Assembly (NCBI GenBank): GCA_012728775.1
Contig: JAAYEN010000274.1
Location: 1-14,095 of the forward strand
Source: Tissierellia bacterium
GTDB taxonomy: Bacteria; Bacillota_A; Clostridia; Tissierellales; Peptoniphilaceae
DNA: 14,095 nucleotides
Reading direction: 5' to 3'
Shown piece by piece: positions 1 to 7,623 of the stretch (position 1 is the stretch's first letter; each line of letters begins with the position of its first letter). The position numbers and the translations under genes were made by a program. The notes beneath the pieces are model-generated. The model was given only the letters and a program-made list of their open reading frames with translations. It ran no database searches and had not been told where the DNA came from.

Positions 1-1
1 T

Positions 2-1414
2 ATGGACGTATTGAATATTTCAGATAAAATGCAATTTTATTTTGATAACGGCTCAATTAACGATTTGTTCGAAGGTGGAGCCCCTTATAGACCTAGGTAT
101 ATATTACCTGACTATGATAAATTTATTAAAAATGGAAGTGATTTTTTACAAATTTCACCTCCTAAAGATTTTGATGAACTTATATTTAGTTTAATGATTC
201 TATATCGACACGTTCCATCGATTACTAACTTCCCAGTTTATCTGGGCAATTTAGACTATATGATTGATCCTTTTATAAAAGATTTATCAGATGAGGAAGT
301 AATTAAAAAATTAATATTATTTTTTAATTATCTGGATAGAACGATTACTGACTCTTTTTGTCACGCTAATATTGGACCATTAGAGACTAGAGCAGGAAAT
401 TTAATTTTAGAAGCGGAATCACAATTACAAAATGCAGTTCCTAACTTTACTATTAAATATGATCCTGAAATCACACCAGATGAATTTATGAAAAAAGCTA
501 TAGATGCTTCTTTAAAATGCTCAAATCCAGCTATATGTAACCATCAAGTAAATATTAATCCTTTTGGAGATGAATATGGTATCTCAAGTTGTTATAATAT
601 TTTACCAACTAGAGGTGGGGCATATACTTTAACTAGAATTACTTTAACTAAATTGGCAGAAATAGCTGATAGTGTTGATCACTTTATGGACGAATTGTTA
701 CCAGAAGTTATTCAATTAATTGGAGATTATATGACCCAAAGAATTAATTTCCTTGTAGAAAAATCTGGGTTTTTTGAGAGTAATTTTTTAGTAAAGGAAG
801 GTCTACTAGACAAAGATAGATTTTTAGGTATGTTTGGAGTAACAGGTCTTGCCGAGGCAGTAAATACTCTTCTAAAAGATGAGGGATTTATATATGGTAC
901 TGACAAAGAAGCTGATGAGCTTGCAACTAGAATTTTAGAAAAAGTAGAAGAAGATGTTAATAAAATAGATGCTCCTTATTCAGAAATAACTGGAGGAAAA
1001 TTCTTGTTACACGCACAAGTTGGTTTAGATAGTGATCTTGGTGTTACTTCTGGAGTTAGAATCCCCGTAGGTGATGAGCCTGATAGTTTTATTAGTCATT
1101 TGCGTCACTCTGCTAGATATCATAAATATTTCCCTGCAGGAGTAGGTGACATTTTCCCAATAGCTTCCCATGTAGACCAAAACAAAGATGCTCTTTTGGA
1201 TGTTGTAAAAGGAGCTTTCGACGTTGGTGTTCATTATATGAGTTTTTACGCAGCGGATACAGATTTAGTAAGAATTACAGGCTACTTGGTGAAGAAAAGT
1301 GAAATGGAAAAATATAAAAATGATGAAGTAGTTTTACAAAACACTACTCATTTAGGAGCACCTAACTATGATATTAATCACCTTGAAGAGAGAAAGGTAA
1401 GAATGTCAGATTAA
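2..1414 (+). CDS. yjjI: YjjI-family glycyl-radical enzyme, 5' end probably cut by window edge
   Basis: This is the YjjI (DUF3029) branch of the glycyl-radical enzymes, which use a protein-backbone glycyl radical and an active-site cysteine for anaerobic radical chemistry; I know of no firmly established substrate. The glycyl-radical loop is visible near the C-terminus as RITGY, with the radical Gly at visible residue 427, and the likely thiyl-radical Cys is residue 197 in SSCYNILP. The segment DLFEGGAPYRPRYILPDY near residue 21 matches E. coli YjjI at about residue 62, so roughly 40 N-terminal residues probably lie left of the window and the ATG at position 2 is likely internal. The activase gene follows 7 bases after the stop. 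E. coli yjjI-yjjW sits beside deoCABD, which fits the nucleoside genes here. Family assignment is firm; function is not. Confidence 0.9.
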   Translation: MDVLNISDKMQFYFDNGSINDLFEGGAPYRPRYILPDYDKFIKNGSDFLQISPPKDFDELIFSLMILYRHVPSITNFPVYLGNLDYMIDPFIKDLSDEEVIKKLILFFNYLDRTITDSFCHANIGPLETRAGNLILEAESQLQNAVPNFTIKYDPEITPDEFMKKAIDASLKCSNPAICNHQVNINPFGDEYGISSCYNILPTRGGAYTLTRITLTKLAEIADSVDHFMDELLPEVIQLIGDYMTQRINFLVEKSGFFESNFLVKEGLLDKDRFLGMFGVTGLAEAVNTLLKDEGFIYGTDKEADELATRILEKVEEDVNKIDAPYSEITGGKFLLHAQVGLDSDLGVTSGVRIPVGDEPDSFISHLRHSARYHKYFPAGVGDIFPIASHVDQNKDALLDVVKGAFDVGVHYMSFYAADTDLVRITGYLVKKSEMEKYKNDEVVLQNTTHLGAPNYDINHLEERKVRMSD

Positions 1415-1421
1415 TTTAGCT

Positions 1422-2276
1422 ATGGAAGTAATAAATTCAGAAAAAATTTTTATAAATAAAATAATACCCATATCCACAGTGGATGGACCAGGATCTAGAA
1501 CGGCAATATTCGTACAAGGTTGTAATTTAAAGTGTGCATATTGCCACAATCCTGAAACTATAAATTTGTGTATACATTGTGGCAAATGTGTACCTGGGTG
1601 TCCAGTGGGTGCTCTTACTATTGTAGATAAGAAAGTCCACTGGAATGAAGATATCTGTATAAATTGTGACAACTGTATAAATGTATGTCCCTATCTATCG
1701 TCTCCAAAGGTAAAATTGTATTCACCAGAAAGTCTTATGGAAGAAATAGAACCTAACCTTCCATTTATTAGAGGAATTACATTATCAGGTGGGGAATGTA
1801 CGCTTTATCCTAAATTTATTTCAAAATTATTTTCTTTAGTCAAAGAAAAGGGTAAATACACTCTAATAGATGCCAATGGAAAAATTGATTTTTCTCAATA
1901 TCCAAAAATGCTAGATAATACAGACGGTGTAATGTTAGATATCAAAGCGTGGGACAAAGAAGTATTCCAAAATTTGACAGAAAATGAAAGAGATGTTCCC
2001 ATCTGCGACAATATACGCTATCTTTTAGATAGAAAGAAGCTTTTTGAAATTAGATTAGTTTGTGAAAAGGATTGGGTAGATGTAGAAAACGCTTTGACTT
2101 CGTTAAAAAATTGTATTCCTGAGGATTACAGTGATATTTCTTTGAAGCTTATAGCTTATAGAAATCACAGTGCAAAGCTAAGGATGAGAGATACGCCTAC
2201 TACGTCTATGGAGCAAATGAAAGAATACGAATATTTTGCAAAAAAATTAGGATTTAAAAATATAGTTGTCAAATAG
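1422..2276 (+). CDS. yjjW: YjjW-family glycyl-radical enzyme activase (radical SAM)
   Basis: This 284-residue protein is the partner activase that would abstract hydrogen from the YjjI glycine using S-adenosylmethionine and a [4Fe-4S] cluster. The radical-SAM CX3CX2C motif is Cys34, Cys38 and Cys41 in GCNLKCAYC. A ferredoxin-like insertion follows, with two full CX2CX2CX3CP motifs (Cys50/53/56/60 and Cys79/82/85/89), which should hold two further [4Fe-4S] clusters. The SAM-binding GGE is at residues 123-125 in LSGGECTL. The N-terminal STVDGPG pattern is typical of glycyl-radical activases. The start lies 7 bases after the yjjI stop, and the nearest purine-rich sequence is inside the end of yjjI, so translation may be coupled. 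YjjW is favoured over PflA-like activases because of the insertion and the yjjI neighbour. Confidence 0.92.
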   Translation: MEVINSEKIFINKIIPISTVDGPGSRTAIFVQGCNLKCAYCHNPETINLCIHCGKCVPGCPVGALTIVDKKVHWNEDICINCDNCINVCPYLSSPKVKLYSPESLMEEIEPNLPFIRGITLSGGECTLYPKFISKLFSLVKEKGKYTLIDANGKIDFSQYPKMLDNTDGVMLDIKAWDKEVFQNLTENERDVPICDNIRYLLDRKKLFEIRLVCEKDWVDVENALTSLKNCIPEDYSDISLKLIAYRNHSAKLRMRDTPTTSMEQMKEYEYFAKKLGFKNIVVK

Positions 2277-2290
2277 ATTGGGGGCAAAAC

Positions 2291-2728
2291 TTGTTAACAA
2301 AAGAAAAGGAAAAAGAGTTGATGTACCTAGCCATAGAGGCTAGCGAGAAAAGCTATTCACCTTATTCTAATTTTAGAGTAGGAGCAGCGATTCTTTGTGA
2401 CGATGGAGAAATTTTTACAGGAACAAATGTTGAGAATGCTTCCTACGGCGCAGGAATTTGTGCCGAAAGATCGGCAGCTGTGAAAGCTGTTTCCACTGGA
2501 AACAAAAAGTTTAAAGCTGTGGCTATCTTTGGTTCACCCAAGGATGCGACTAAAGAGGAATTACAATACGCCTTCCCATGTGGGATTTGTAGACAATTTC
2601 TAAATGAATTTGCTGATGATATGATTGTATTAGTAGGAAAAACTATCGAAGATTATCAAAAGTTTTCATTTAATGATTTGCTACCAGAATCCTTTGGTCC
2701 TAAAGACCTACATATGGAAGAGCAGTAG
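2291..2728 (+). CDS. cdd: Cytidine deaminase, TTG start
   Basis: A homotetramer-type cytidine deaminase that hydrolyses cytidine and deoxycytidine to uridine and deoxyuridine, releasing ammonia, in the cytoplasm. The zinc site is complete: Cys57 in GICAERSA with the proton-shuttling Glu59, and Cys97 and Cys100 in PCGICRQ. The substrate-binding NVENASYG is at residues 46-53 and the N-terminal SYSPYSNFRVGAA is typical. The length of 145 residues suits the short zinc class. The start is TTG at 2291, preceded by GGGGG at 2280-2284 with a 6-base gap; the first in-frame ATG, at codon 11, has no comparable site and would cut into the first helix. It is 14 bases downstream of yjjW and directly upstream of the nucleoside importer, so it would act on imported cytidine and feed uridine phosphorylase. 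Confidence 0.96.
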   Translation: MLTKEKEKELMYLAIEASEKSYSPYSNFRVGAAILCDDGEIFTGTNVENASYGAGICAERSAAVKAVSTGNKKFKAVAIFGSPKDATKEELQYAFPCGICRQFLNEFADDMIVLVGKTIEDYQKFSFNDLLPESFGPKDLHMEEQ

Positions 2729-2755
2729 TAATTATAAATTAAATTGGAGGAATGT

Positions 2756-3949
2756 ATGAAAAAGATTAGTAAGATTTTAGCATTGATGTTAATTATGGCT
2801 ATGCTATCTATGATGGTAGTAGGTTGTGGAGGCGGAGATAAACCAGCTGAAACACCTGAACCAGCTGAAACAACAGAAACTGCTGAAACAGAAGAAACAA
2901 CAGAACCAGCTGAAGAAGAACCAGCTGAACCAGTTGAAGAAGAACCAGCTGAAACAGCTGAAGAAGAGCCAGCTACAGTGCCTATAGCAATTACTGATGA
3001 CTTTGAAGCAGTAGAAGGAACAGTAGCGATGATTACTGACGTTGGAGGAATCAATGACGAATCCTTTAACCAAAGTTCTTGGAATGGATTAGAAGCTTTA
3101 CAAGAAAGAGGAGCAACAGTATCCTTTATTGAATCTCAAAAAGAAGCAGATTATGAACCAAATCTAGACACTAAAATTACTGAAGGTAATGATCTTATTT
3201 GGGGAGTAGGATTTATGATGAAAGGCGCAGTTGAAGAAGCATCTTTAGATTATCCTGAACAAAAATTTGCATTAATTGACGATTTTTGGGATGATGGAGC
3301 ACTTCCAAATGTTACAGGAGTTACATTTGCAGCGGAAGAATCTTCATTCTTAGTAGGATATATTGCATCTTACATGACAGAAACAGATAGAGTAGGTTTA
3401 GTTTTAGGAATGGAATCACCTACTATGAACGGATTTACTAATGGTTATTTTGCTGGAGTTCATTACGGAGCAAAAGAACAAGGAAAAGAAATTCAAACAG
3501 ATTATGTAGTAATTGAATCCTTTGGCGACTCTGCTCTAGGAAAAGCTACTGCAAACAAAATGTTCTCTGATGGTTGCGATATAGTATTCCACGCAGCTGG
3601 TGGAGCAGGAATCGGAGTTATTGAAGCAGCTAAAGAAATGGATAAATGGGCAATAGGTGTTGACCTTGACCAAAATTATTTAGCACCTGATAATGTATTA
3701 ACTTCAGCTCTTAAAAACGTAAATGTAGCAACTGAAAGTGTTTCTGCAGCTATTTTAAGAGGAGAAGATTTAGGTGGAAAAACTGTACACTTTGGTTTAG
3801 TAGAAGGTGGAGTAGGAATTGCTCCTTCATCTGACAAACACGTACCTGCAGACATTCTAGCAAAAACAGCAGAAGTTGAAGAAAAAATTATAGCAGGTGA
3901 AATAGTAGTACCAAAGACAGCAGAAGGATTAGAAGAATTTAAAAAGTAG
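2756..3949 (+). CDS. nupN: BMP/PnrA-family nucleoside-binding lipoprotein of an ABC importer
   Basis: Extracellular substrate-binding protein, 397 residues, of the BMP (PnrA/Med) family, whose studied members bind nucleosides. Residues 1-23 are a lipoprotein signal peptide (MKK, hydrophobic core, lipobox VVGC) with lipidated Cys24. Residues 25 to about 86 form a very acidic Glu/Pro/Ala/Thr linker, then the folded domain begins (AMITDVGGINDESFNQSSW). The hinge and ligand-site motifs FALIDDFWD, VTFAAEESSFLVGYI, HAAGGAGIGV and IGVDLDQ are present. The true start is the ATG at 2756, with TTGGAGG at 2744-2750; an in-frame TTG at 2744 is part of that ribosome-binding site. Genes for the ATPase and permeases follow after a 14-bp hairpin. 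The neighbours cdd and udp suggest pyrimidine nucleosides as ligands. The symbol follows the B. subtilis nupNOPQ set by family and gene order, not by proven orthology. Confidence 0.93.
   Translation: MKKISKILALMLIMAMLSMMVVGCGGGDKPAETPEPAETTETAETEETTEPAEEEPAEPVEEEPAETAEEEPATVPIAITDDFEAVEGTVAMITDVGGINDESFNQSSWNGLEALQERGATVSFIESQKEADYEPNLDTKITEGNDLIWGVGFMMKGAVEEASLDYPEQKFALIDDFWDDGALPNVTGVTFAAEESSFLVGYIASYMTETDRVGLVLGMESPTMNGFTNGYFAGVHYGAKEQGKEIQTDYVVIESFGDSALGKATANKMFSDGCDIVFHAAGGAGIGVIEAAKEMDKWAIGVDLDQNYLAPDNVLTSALKNVNVATESVSAAILRGEDLGGKTVHFGLVEGGVGIAPSSDKHVPADILAKTAEVEEKIIAGEIVVPKTAEGLEEFKK
2912..2983 (+). repeat. Three tandem 24-bp coding repeats in the lipoprotein linker
   Basis: Three consecutive 24-bp units encode the octapeptides EEEPAEPV, EEEPAETA and EEEPATVP. 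The less regular sequence before them (from about 2840) has the same Glu/Pro/Ala/Thr bias. The repeats lie between the lipid-anchored Cys24 and the binding domain, so they probably act as a flexible, negatively charged tether. Near-identical units like these can gain or lose copies by slippage; that is inference. Confidence 0.8.
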
Positions 3950-3958
3950 TTTATAGTA

Positions 3959-3997
3959 TGGAGATCACAGATTACTTTAGTTGATCTGTGGTCTCCA
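3959..3997 (+). promoter_or_regulatory. Intercistronic hairpin between binding-protein and ATPase genes
   Basis: The arms 3959-3972 and 3984-3997 form a 14-bp stem with a single U-G wobble and an 11-base loop. It begins 10 bases after the lipoprotein stop and ends 30 bases before the ATPase start. The right arm is followed by AATCAATTTAATG, which is not a proper T tract, so full termination is unlikely. The probable role is to protect the upstream mRNA 3' end or to cause partial termination, giving more binding protein than membrane components, as is common in ABC operons. The structure is seen; the role is inferred. Confidence 0.75.
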
Positions 3998-4027
3998 ATC
4001 AATTTAATGAAAAAAGAAGGAGGATTT

Positions 4028-5569
4028 ATGACAAATTCTTCAAATGAATATGCAGTAGAAATGGTGGGAATAACTAAAATTTTCCCTAGAGTTACTGCAT
4101 TAGATAACGTTAACCTTAAAGTGAAAAAGGGTTCCGTTCATGCACTTTTGGGAGAAAATGGAGCGGGAAAGTCTACACTTATGAAAATTTTGTATGGTTT
4201 ATACGATCAAGATGGTGGAGACATTAAGATAAATGGAGAACTTACAAGTATAAAAAATCCTAAAGATGCACTGAATCATGGAATAGGAATGGTGCATCAG
4301 CATTTTATGTTGGTGGAAAATTTTACTATCGGAGAAAATATCGTTCTGGGAAATGAAATTACAAAAGGTTCCCAAAAACTAGATTTTAAGAGTACAGATA
4401 AAATTATAACTGATTTAGGAAAACGCTTTGGATTAGAGGTAAATCCCAAAGATTACATAGAGGATGTACCTGTTGCGACCCAACAAAGGGTTGAGATTTT
4501 AAAGTCTTTATATCGAGGAGTAGATATTTTAATACTAGATGAGCCAACAGCAGTATTAACTCCCCAAGAAATTGAAGATTTTTTCGTTACGCTAAGACAT
4601 CTTGTAGATGATGGAAAGACTATAATTATTATTACACATAAATTAAAAGAAATAAAAGCAGTGGCTGAATATTGTACAGTACTTCGTCAAGGTAAAGAAA
4701 TTGGAACTGTAAAAGTAGCCGATGTAACAGAAAATGACTTAGCAAGTATGATGGTGGGCTACGATATAGACTTGGATGTGGATAAAACTCCAGCTAACTT
4801 ATCAGACGAAGTAATTAAAGTTAATAATCTAACTGTAAAAGATAATAGGGGAGTTTATGTAGTAAAGGACTTTTCATTTAACGTTAAAAAAGGTGAAATA
4901 TTGGCTATTGCAGGAATTAGTGGCAATGGACAATCTGAGTTAATTGAAACAATAACTGGACTTGTTAAAGCTGAAAAGGGTGAAGTTTTAATAAACGGAA
5001 AAAATATTACAAATGAAAACCCATACAACGTAAGAGAAGCAGGCATTGCCACTATCCATGAAGATAGACATAAAAGAGGATTGGTGCTGGATTTTACAGT
5101 AGCAGAAAATTTCATTTTGGATTCTTATGATGAAGATAGATTTTCTGAAAAAGGCATTTTAAAATGGCCGAAAATATTTAAATATTCTGATGAAAAAATA
5201 GAAGAATTTGATATTAGACCGAAAAACTCTTCAAAGATAAAAGCTAGAAATTTATCTGGTGGAAATCAACAAAAGGTAATAATTGCTAGAGAAATAGATC
5301 AAAACCCTGAACTTTTAATAGCTTGTCAACCTACAAGAGGACTAGATGTAGGAGCTATTCATTCAGTTTACCAAGCCTTATTGGCTGAAAGGGAAAAAGG
5401 AAAAGCTATATTACTAGTTTCCTTAGAATTAGAAGAGGTATTTGCCTTATCTGACAGAATTGTAGTTATGTATGATGGAAGAAATGTAGCAGAATTAGAT
5501 CCACGAGAGACTGATGACAAGGAAATTGGATTGTTAATGGCGGGAGGTACTTTAGATGAAGCTAAATAA
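4028..5569 (+). CDS. nupO: Nucleoside ABC importer ATPase with two fused nucleotide-binding domains
   Basis: Cytoplasmic energising subunit, 513 residues, with two ABC domains in one chain as in NupO, RbsA and MglA. Domain 1 has Walker A GENGAGKST (42-50), Walker B with Asp171 and Glu172 in LDEPT, and an H-loop in IIITHKLKE, but a degraded signature (VATQQR). Domain 2 has a Walker A lacking Lys-Ser/Thr (GISGNGQSE, 296-304), Gln in place of the Walker B Glu (CQPTRGLD) and no H-loop His, but an intact LSGG (409-412). One competent and one degenerate ATP site is usual for this family. The start is ATG 4028, behind AAGGAGG at 4017-4023; the in-frame ATG at 4007 lies before that site and has none of its own. 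The end overlaps the next gene by 14 bases. Confidence 0.94.
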   Translation: MTNSSNEYAVEMVGITKIFPRVTALDNVNLKVKKGSVHALLGENGAGKSTLMKILYGLYDQDGGDIKINGELTSIKNPKDALNHGIGMVHQHFMLVENFTIGENIVLGNEITKGSQKLDFKSTDKIITDLGKRFGLEVNPKDYIEDVPVATQQRVEILKSLYRGVDILILDEPTAVLTPQEIEDFFVTLRHLVDDGKTIIIITHKLKEIKAVAEYCTVLRQGKEIGTVKVADVTENDLASMMVGYDIDLDVDKTPANLSDEVIKVNNLTVKDNRGVYVVKDFSFNVKKGEILAIAGISGNGQSELIETITGLVKAEKGEVLINGKNITNENPYNVREAGIATIHEDRHKRGLVLDFTVAENFILDSYDEDRFSEKGILKWPKIFKYSDEKIEEFDIRPKNSSKIKARNLSGGNQQKVIIAREIDQNPELLIACQPTRGLDVGAIHSVYQALLAEREKGKAILLVSLELEEVFALSDRIVVMYDGRNVAELDPRETDDKEIGLLMAGGTLDEAK

Positions 5570-6704
5570 TTTATTAAGAAAACCTATAGTTGCCATTATT
5601 TTAGCTATACTTCTAGGCGTTATCGTTGGGGCTTTTGTATTTATTGTTGCAGGTTATAATCCTATTGAAGCATATGGAATTATGTTATCTGAAATTATTA
5701 CAAAGCCAAAAAATATGTCCCAGATGGTGGTTAATGCAGTACCTCTTATATTTACTGGATTGGCATTTTCTTTTACATCCCAGGCAGGGCTGTTTAATAT
5801 TGGAATAGAAGGTCAATTTGTATTAGGAGCTTTAACAGGAGCATTGGCAGGTTATTATTTACCACTTCCACCAGTAGTTCATCCAATAGTAATTTTAGCT
5901 TTAGCATTTATAATAGGTGGAATATGGGGAGCTGTTGCAGGAATTCTTAAAAGTAAGTTTGGTATTCACGAAGTAATTTCTACCATTATGTTAAACTGGA
6001 TTGCTCACTATTTTAATAATTTTATTGTAAATATGCCAAGTATTAAAGTTGAAGGAACTGTTCACTCTCCAAAAATTTTAGATACTGCCAAGATTACTTT
6101 TTTCAGCACTGAATGGAGAAGAAGTGAAGCAGGAAGGGAATTTATTTTAAACAATCCTACCCTTGGCGACATTGTTCGTACGGATTTGGGATTTGGAATA
6201 ATTTTAGCTATTTTATTTGCAATCATTTTGTGGTTTGTATTAAACCATACTCAAAAGGGATATGAAGTAAGAGCGGTAGGTAAGAACAAAAATGCGGCGG
6301 AATTCTCTGGTATTTCTGTAGACAAAAATACAATATTTACCATGTTTATAGCAGGAGGAGTAGCAGCCTTGGGAGGAGCTATATTGGTTATGACCAGTAC
6401 AGGTTCTGTAAGCGTTATTAGTGCCCAAGAAGGCTATGGCTGGGATGGAATGAGTGTTGCCTTGATAGGAAACACAAGTCCATTGGGAGTTTTGCCTGCG
6501 GGATTGTTATTTGCTGGTATGAGATTAGGTGGAGGATTAGTTCAATCCCAATTAGGTGCACCTACAGAAATAATAAATATAATTATTGGAGTAATAGTTT
6601 TGGCAATTGCTGTATCCACATTACTTCCTAGGATAGCAGACTCACTTAATAAGAAAAAAATCGAAAGTACAACCAAGGAAAAAGAGGTGATCCAAGATGA
6701 ATAA
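5556..6704 (+). CDS. nupP: Nucleoside ABC importer permease 1 (BPD_transp_2 family)
   Basis: Integral membrane subunit of 382 residues, of the RbsC-like permease family used by nucleoside ABC importers. It has an N-terminal hydrophobic helix (about residues 12-34), then a run of Gly/Ala-rich membrane segments, roughly eight to ten in all by eye. The family motif GLFNIGIEGQF follows the second hydrophobic segment, and GIHEVISTIMLNWIA is the likely loop that contacts the ATPase. The C-terminus is a short, charged, Lys/Glu-rich cytoplasmic tail. The start is inside the ATPase gene, with GGAGG at 5543-5547 eight bases before the ATG, so translation is probably coupled; it overlaps the second permease by 8 bases. 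It would pair with that permease as a heterodimer. Substrate is inferred from neighbours. Confidence 0.92.
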   Translation: MKLNNLLRKPIVAIILAILLGVIVGAFVFIVAGYNPIEAYGIMLSEIITKPKNMSQMVVNAVPLIFTGLAFSFTSQAGLFNIGIEGQFVLGALTGALAGYYLPLPPVVHPIVILALAFIIGGIWGAVAGILKSKFGIHEVISTIMLNWIAHYFNNFIVNMPSIKVEGTVHSPKILDTAKITFFSTEWRRSEAGREFILNNPTLGDIVRTDLGFGIILAILFAIILWFVLNHTQKGYEVRAVGKNKNAAEFSGISVDKNTIFTMFIAGGVAALGGAILVMTSTGSVSVISAQEGYGWDGMSVALIGNTSPLGVLPAGLLFAGMRLGGGLVQSQLGAPTEIINIIIGVIVLAIAVSTLLPRIADSLNKKKIESTTKEKEVIQDE

Positions 6705-7611
6705 TATGATTTTACTGGCATTGTCCATGACTTTAATGTATTCGGCACCCTTAATCTTTGCTGCTATGGGTGGAGTTGTCACTATGAGAGCAGGTGTTGA
6801 TAATATCGGCATAGAAGGAATGATGACTATTGGAGCTTTTACTGCTGCATCTGTTGGATATTTCACTGGTAATCCGTGGTTAGGATTATTCTGCGGTGGT
6901 TTAGCTGGAATGTTTTTAGGTCTTCTTCACGGAATTGTTTCTATTACTCTTAAAGGAAACCAAATAATTTCTGGTATAGCAATTAATTTTATTGGACCTG
7001 GTGTTTCTATTTTTCTAACTAGATTGTTATTTGATGGTGCTACCCAAACTACTATAGTTCCTAAGAAGATACCAAAGATTTTAAATACTTTAGGATTTAA
7101 TTCTTCTTTTATTCGTTCGATAGATATAGACTTTACGATATTAATGGCATTCTTTCTAATAGTAATTGTTTGGTATGCCTTATACTATACTAAAGCAGGA
7201 CTTAGAGTGAGAGCTTGTGGAGAGCATCCAGCGGCAGCTGATACAGTGGGTATCAATGTAGAGCTGATTAGATATGTGTGTATTCTAATCTCAGGATTTT
7301 TAGCAGGTATCGGAGGAGGAGCTTACACAGTTGCTATAATATCGACCTTTACTCCTACAGTAATATCTGGCCAAGGATTTATAGCTTTGGCTGCAGTAAT
7401 ATTTGGGAATTGGAAACCTATTGGAGCAGCTATGGGTTGTTTACTATTTGGGTTTGCCCAAGCATTGATGATAATATTGGCTAATAGTTTTGTACCTTCA
7501 CAAATTTTAGCGATGTTACCATATGCATTGACATTATTAGTATTAATTTTTGTTAAAAAATCTGATCCACCTAAGGCAAATGGCCTACCATATTTTAAAG
7601 GACAAGCTTAA
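6697..7611 (+). CDS. nupQ: Nucleoside ABC importer permease 2 (BPD_transp_2 family)
   Basis: Second membrane subunit, 304 residues, matching the shorter permease (NupQ/YufQ-like) of BMP-type nucleoside importers. The family motif appears as GVDNIGIEGMMTIGAFTAA near residues 27-45, and GNQIISGIAINFIGPG is the counterpart of the ATPase-contact loop of permease 1. Hydrophobic segments cover most of the chain, ending in a short polar tail. It starts 8 bases inside the upstream permease gene with AGAGGTGAT about nine bases before the ATG, which suggests coupled translation and equal amounts of both permeases. Uridine phosphorylase follows after 12 bases. Confidence 0.92.
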   Translation: MNNMILLALSMTLMYSAPLIFAAMGGVVTMRAGVDNIGIEGMMTIGAFTAASVGYFTGNPWLGLFCGGLAGMFLGLLHGIVSITLKGNQIISGIAINFIGPGVSIFLTRLLFDGATQTTIVPKKIPKILNTLGFNSSFIRSIDIDFTILMAFFLIVIVWYALYYTKAGLRVRACGEHPAAADTVGINVELIRYVCILISGFLAGIGGGAYTVAIISTFTPTVISGQGFIALAAVIFGNWKPIGAAMGCLLFGFAQALMIILANSFVPSQILAMLPYALTLLVLIFVKKSDPPKANGLPYFKGQA

Positions 7612-7623
7612 GAAGGAGGAAAA

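Noticed and set aside
2694..2712. Small hairpin GGTC-CTAAA-GACC near the end of cdd
   Set aside because: Four base pairs inside a coding region, no T tract; expected by chance.
2744..2755. In-frame TTG start for the binding lipoprotein
   Set aside because: The TTG is part of the ribosome-binding site TTGGAGG, and starting there would add MEEC before a standard MKK signal peptide.
2656..3054. Minus-strand ORF of 132 codons rich in Ser, Ala and Gly
   Set aside because: It is the complement of the Glu/Pro/Ala/Thr repeats in the lipoprotein gene, with no ribosome-binding site and no recognisable domain.
3731..3752. Catabolite-repression (cre)-like sequence TGAAAGTGTTTCTG
   Set aside because: It lacks the central CG of the consensus and lies deep inside the lipoprotein coding region.
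4007..4027. Upstream ATG of the ATPase gene
   Set aside because: It lies before the AAGGAGG that serves ATG 4028 and has no site of its own.
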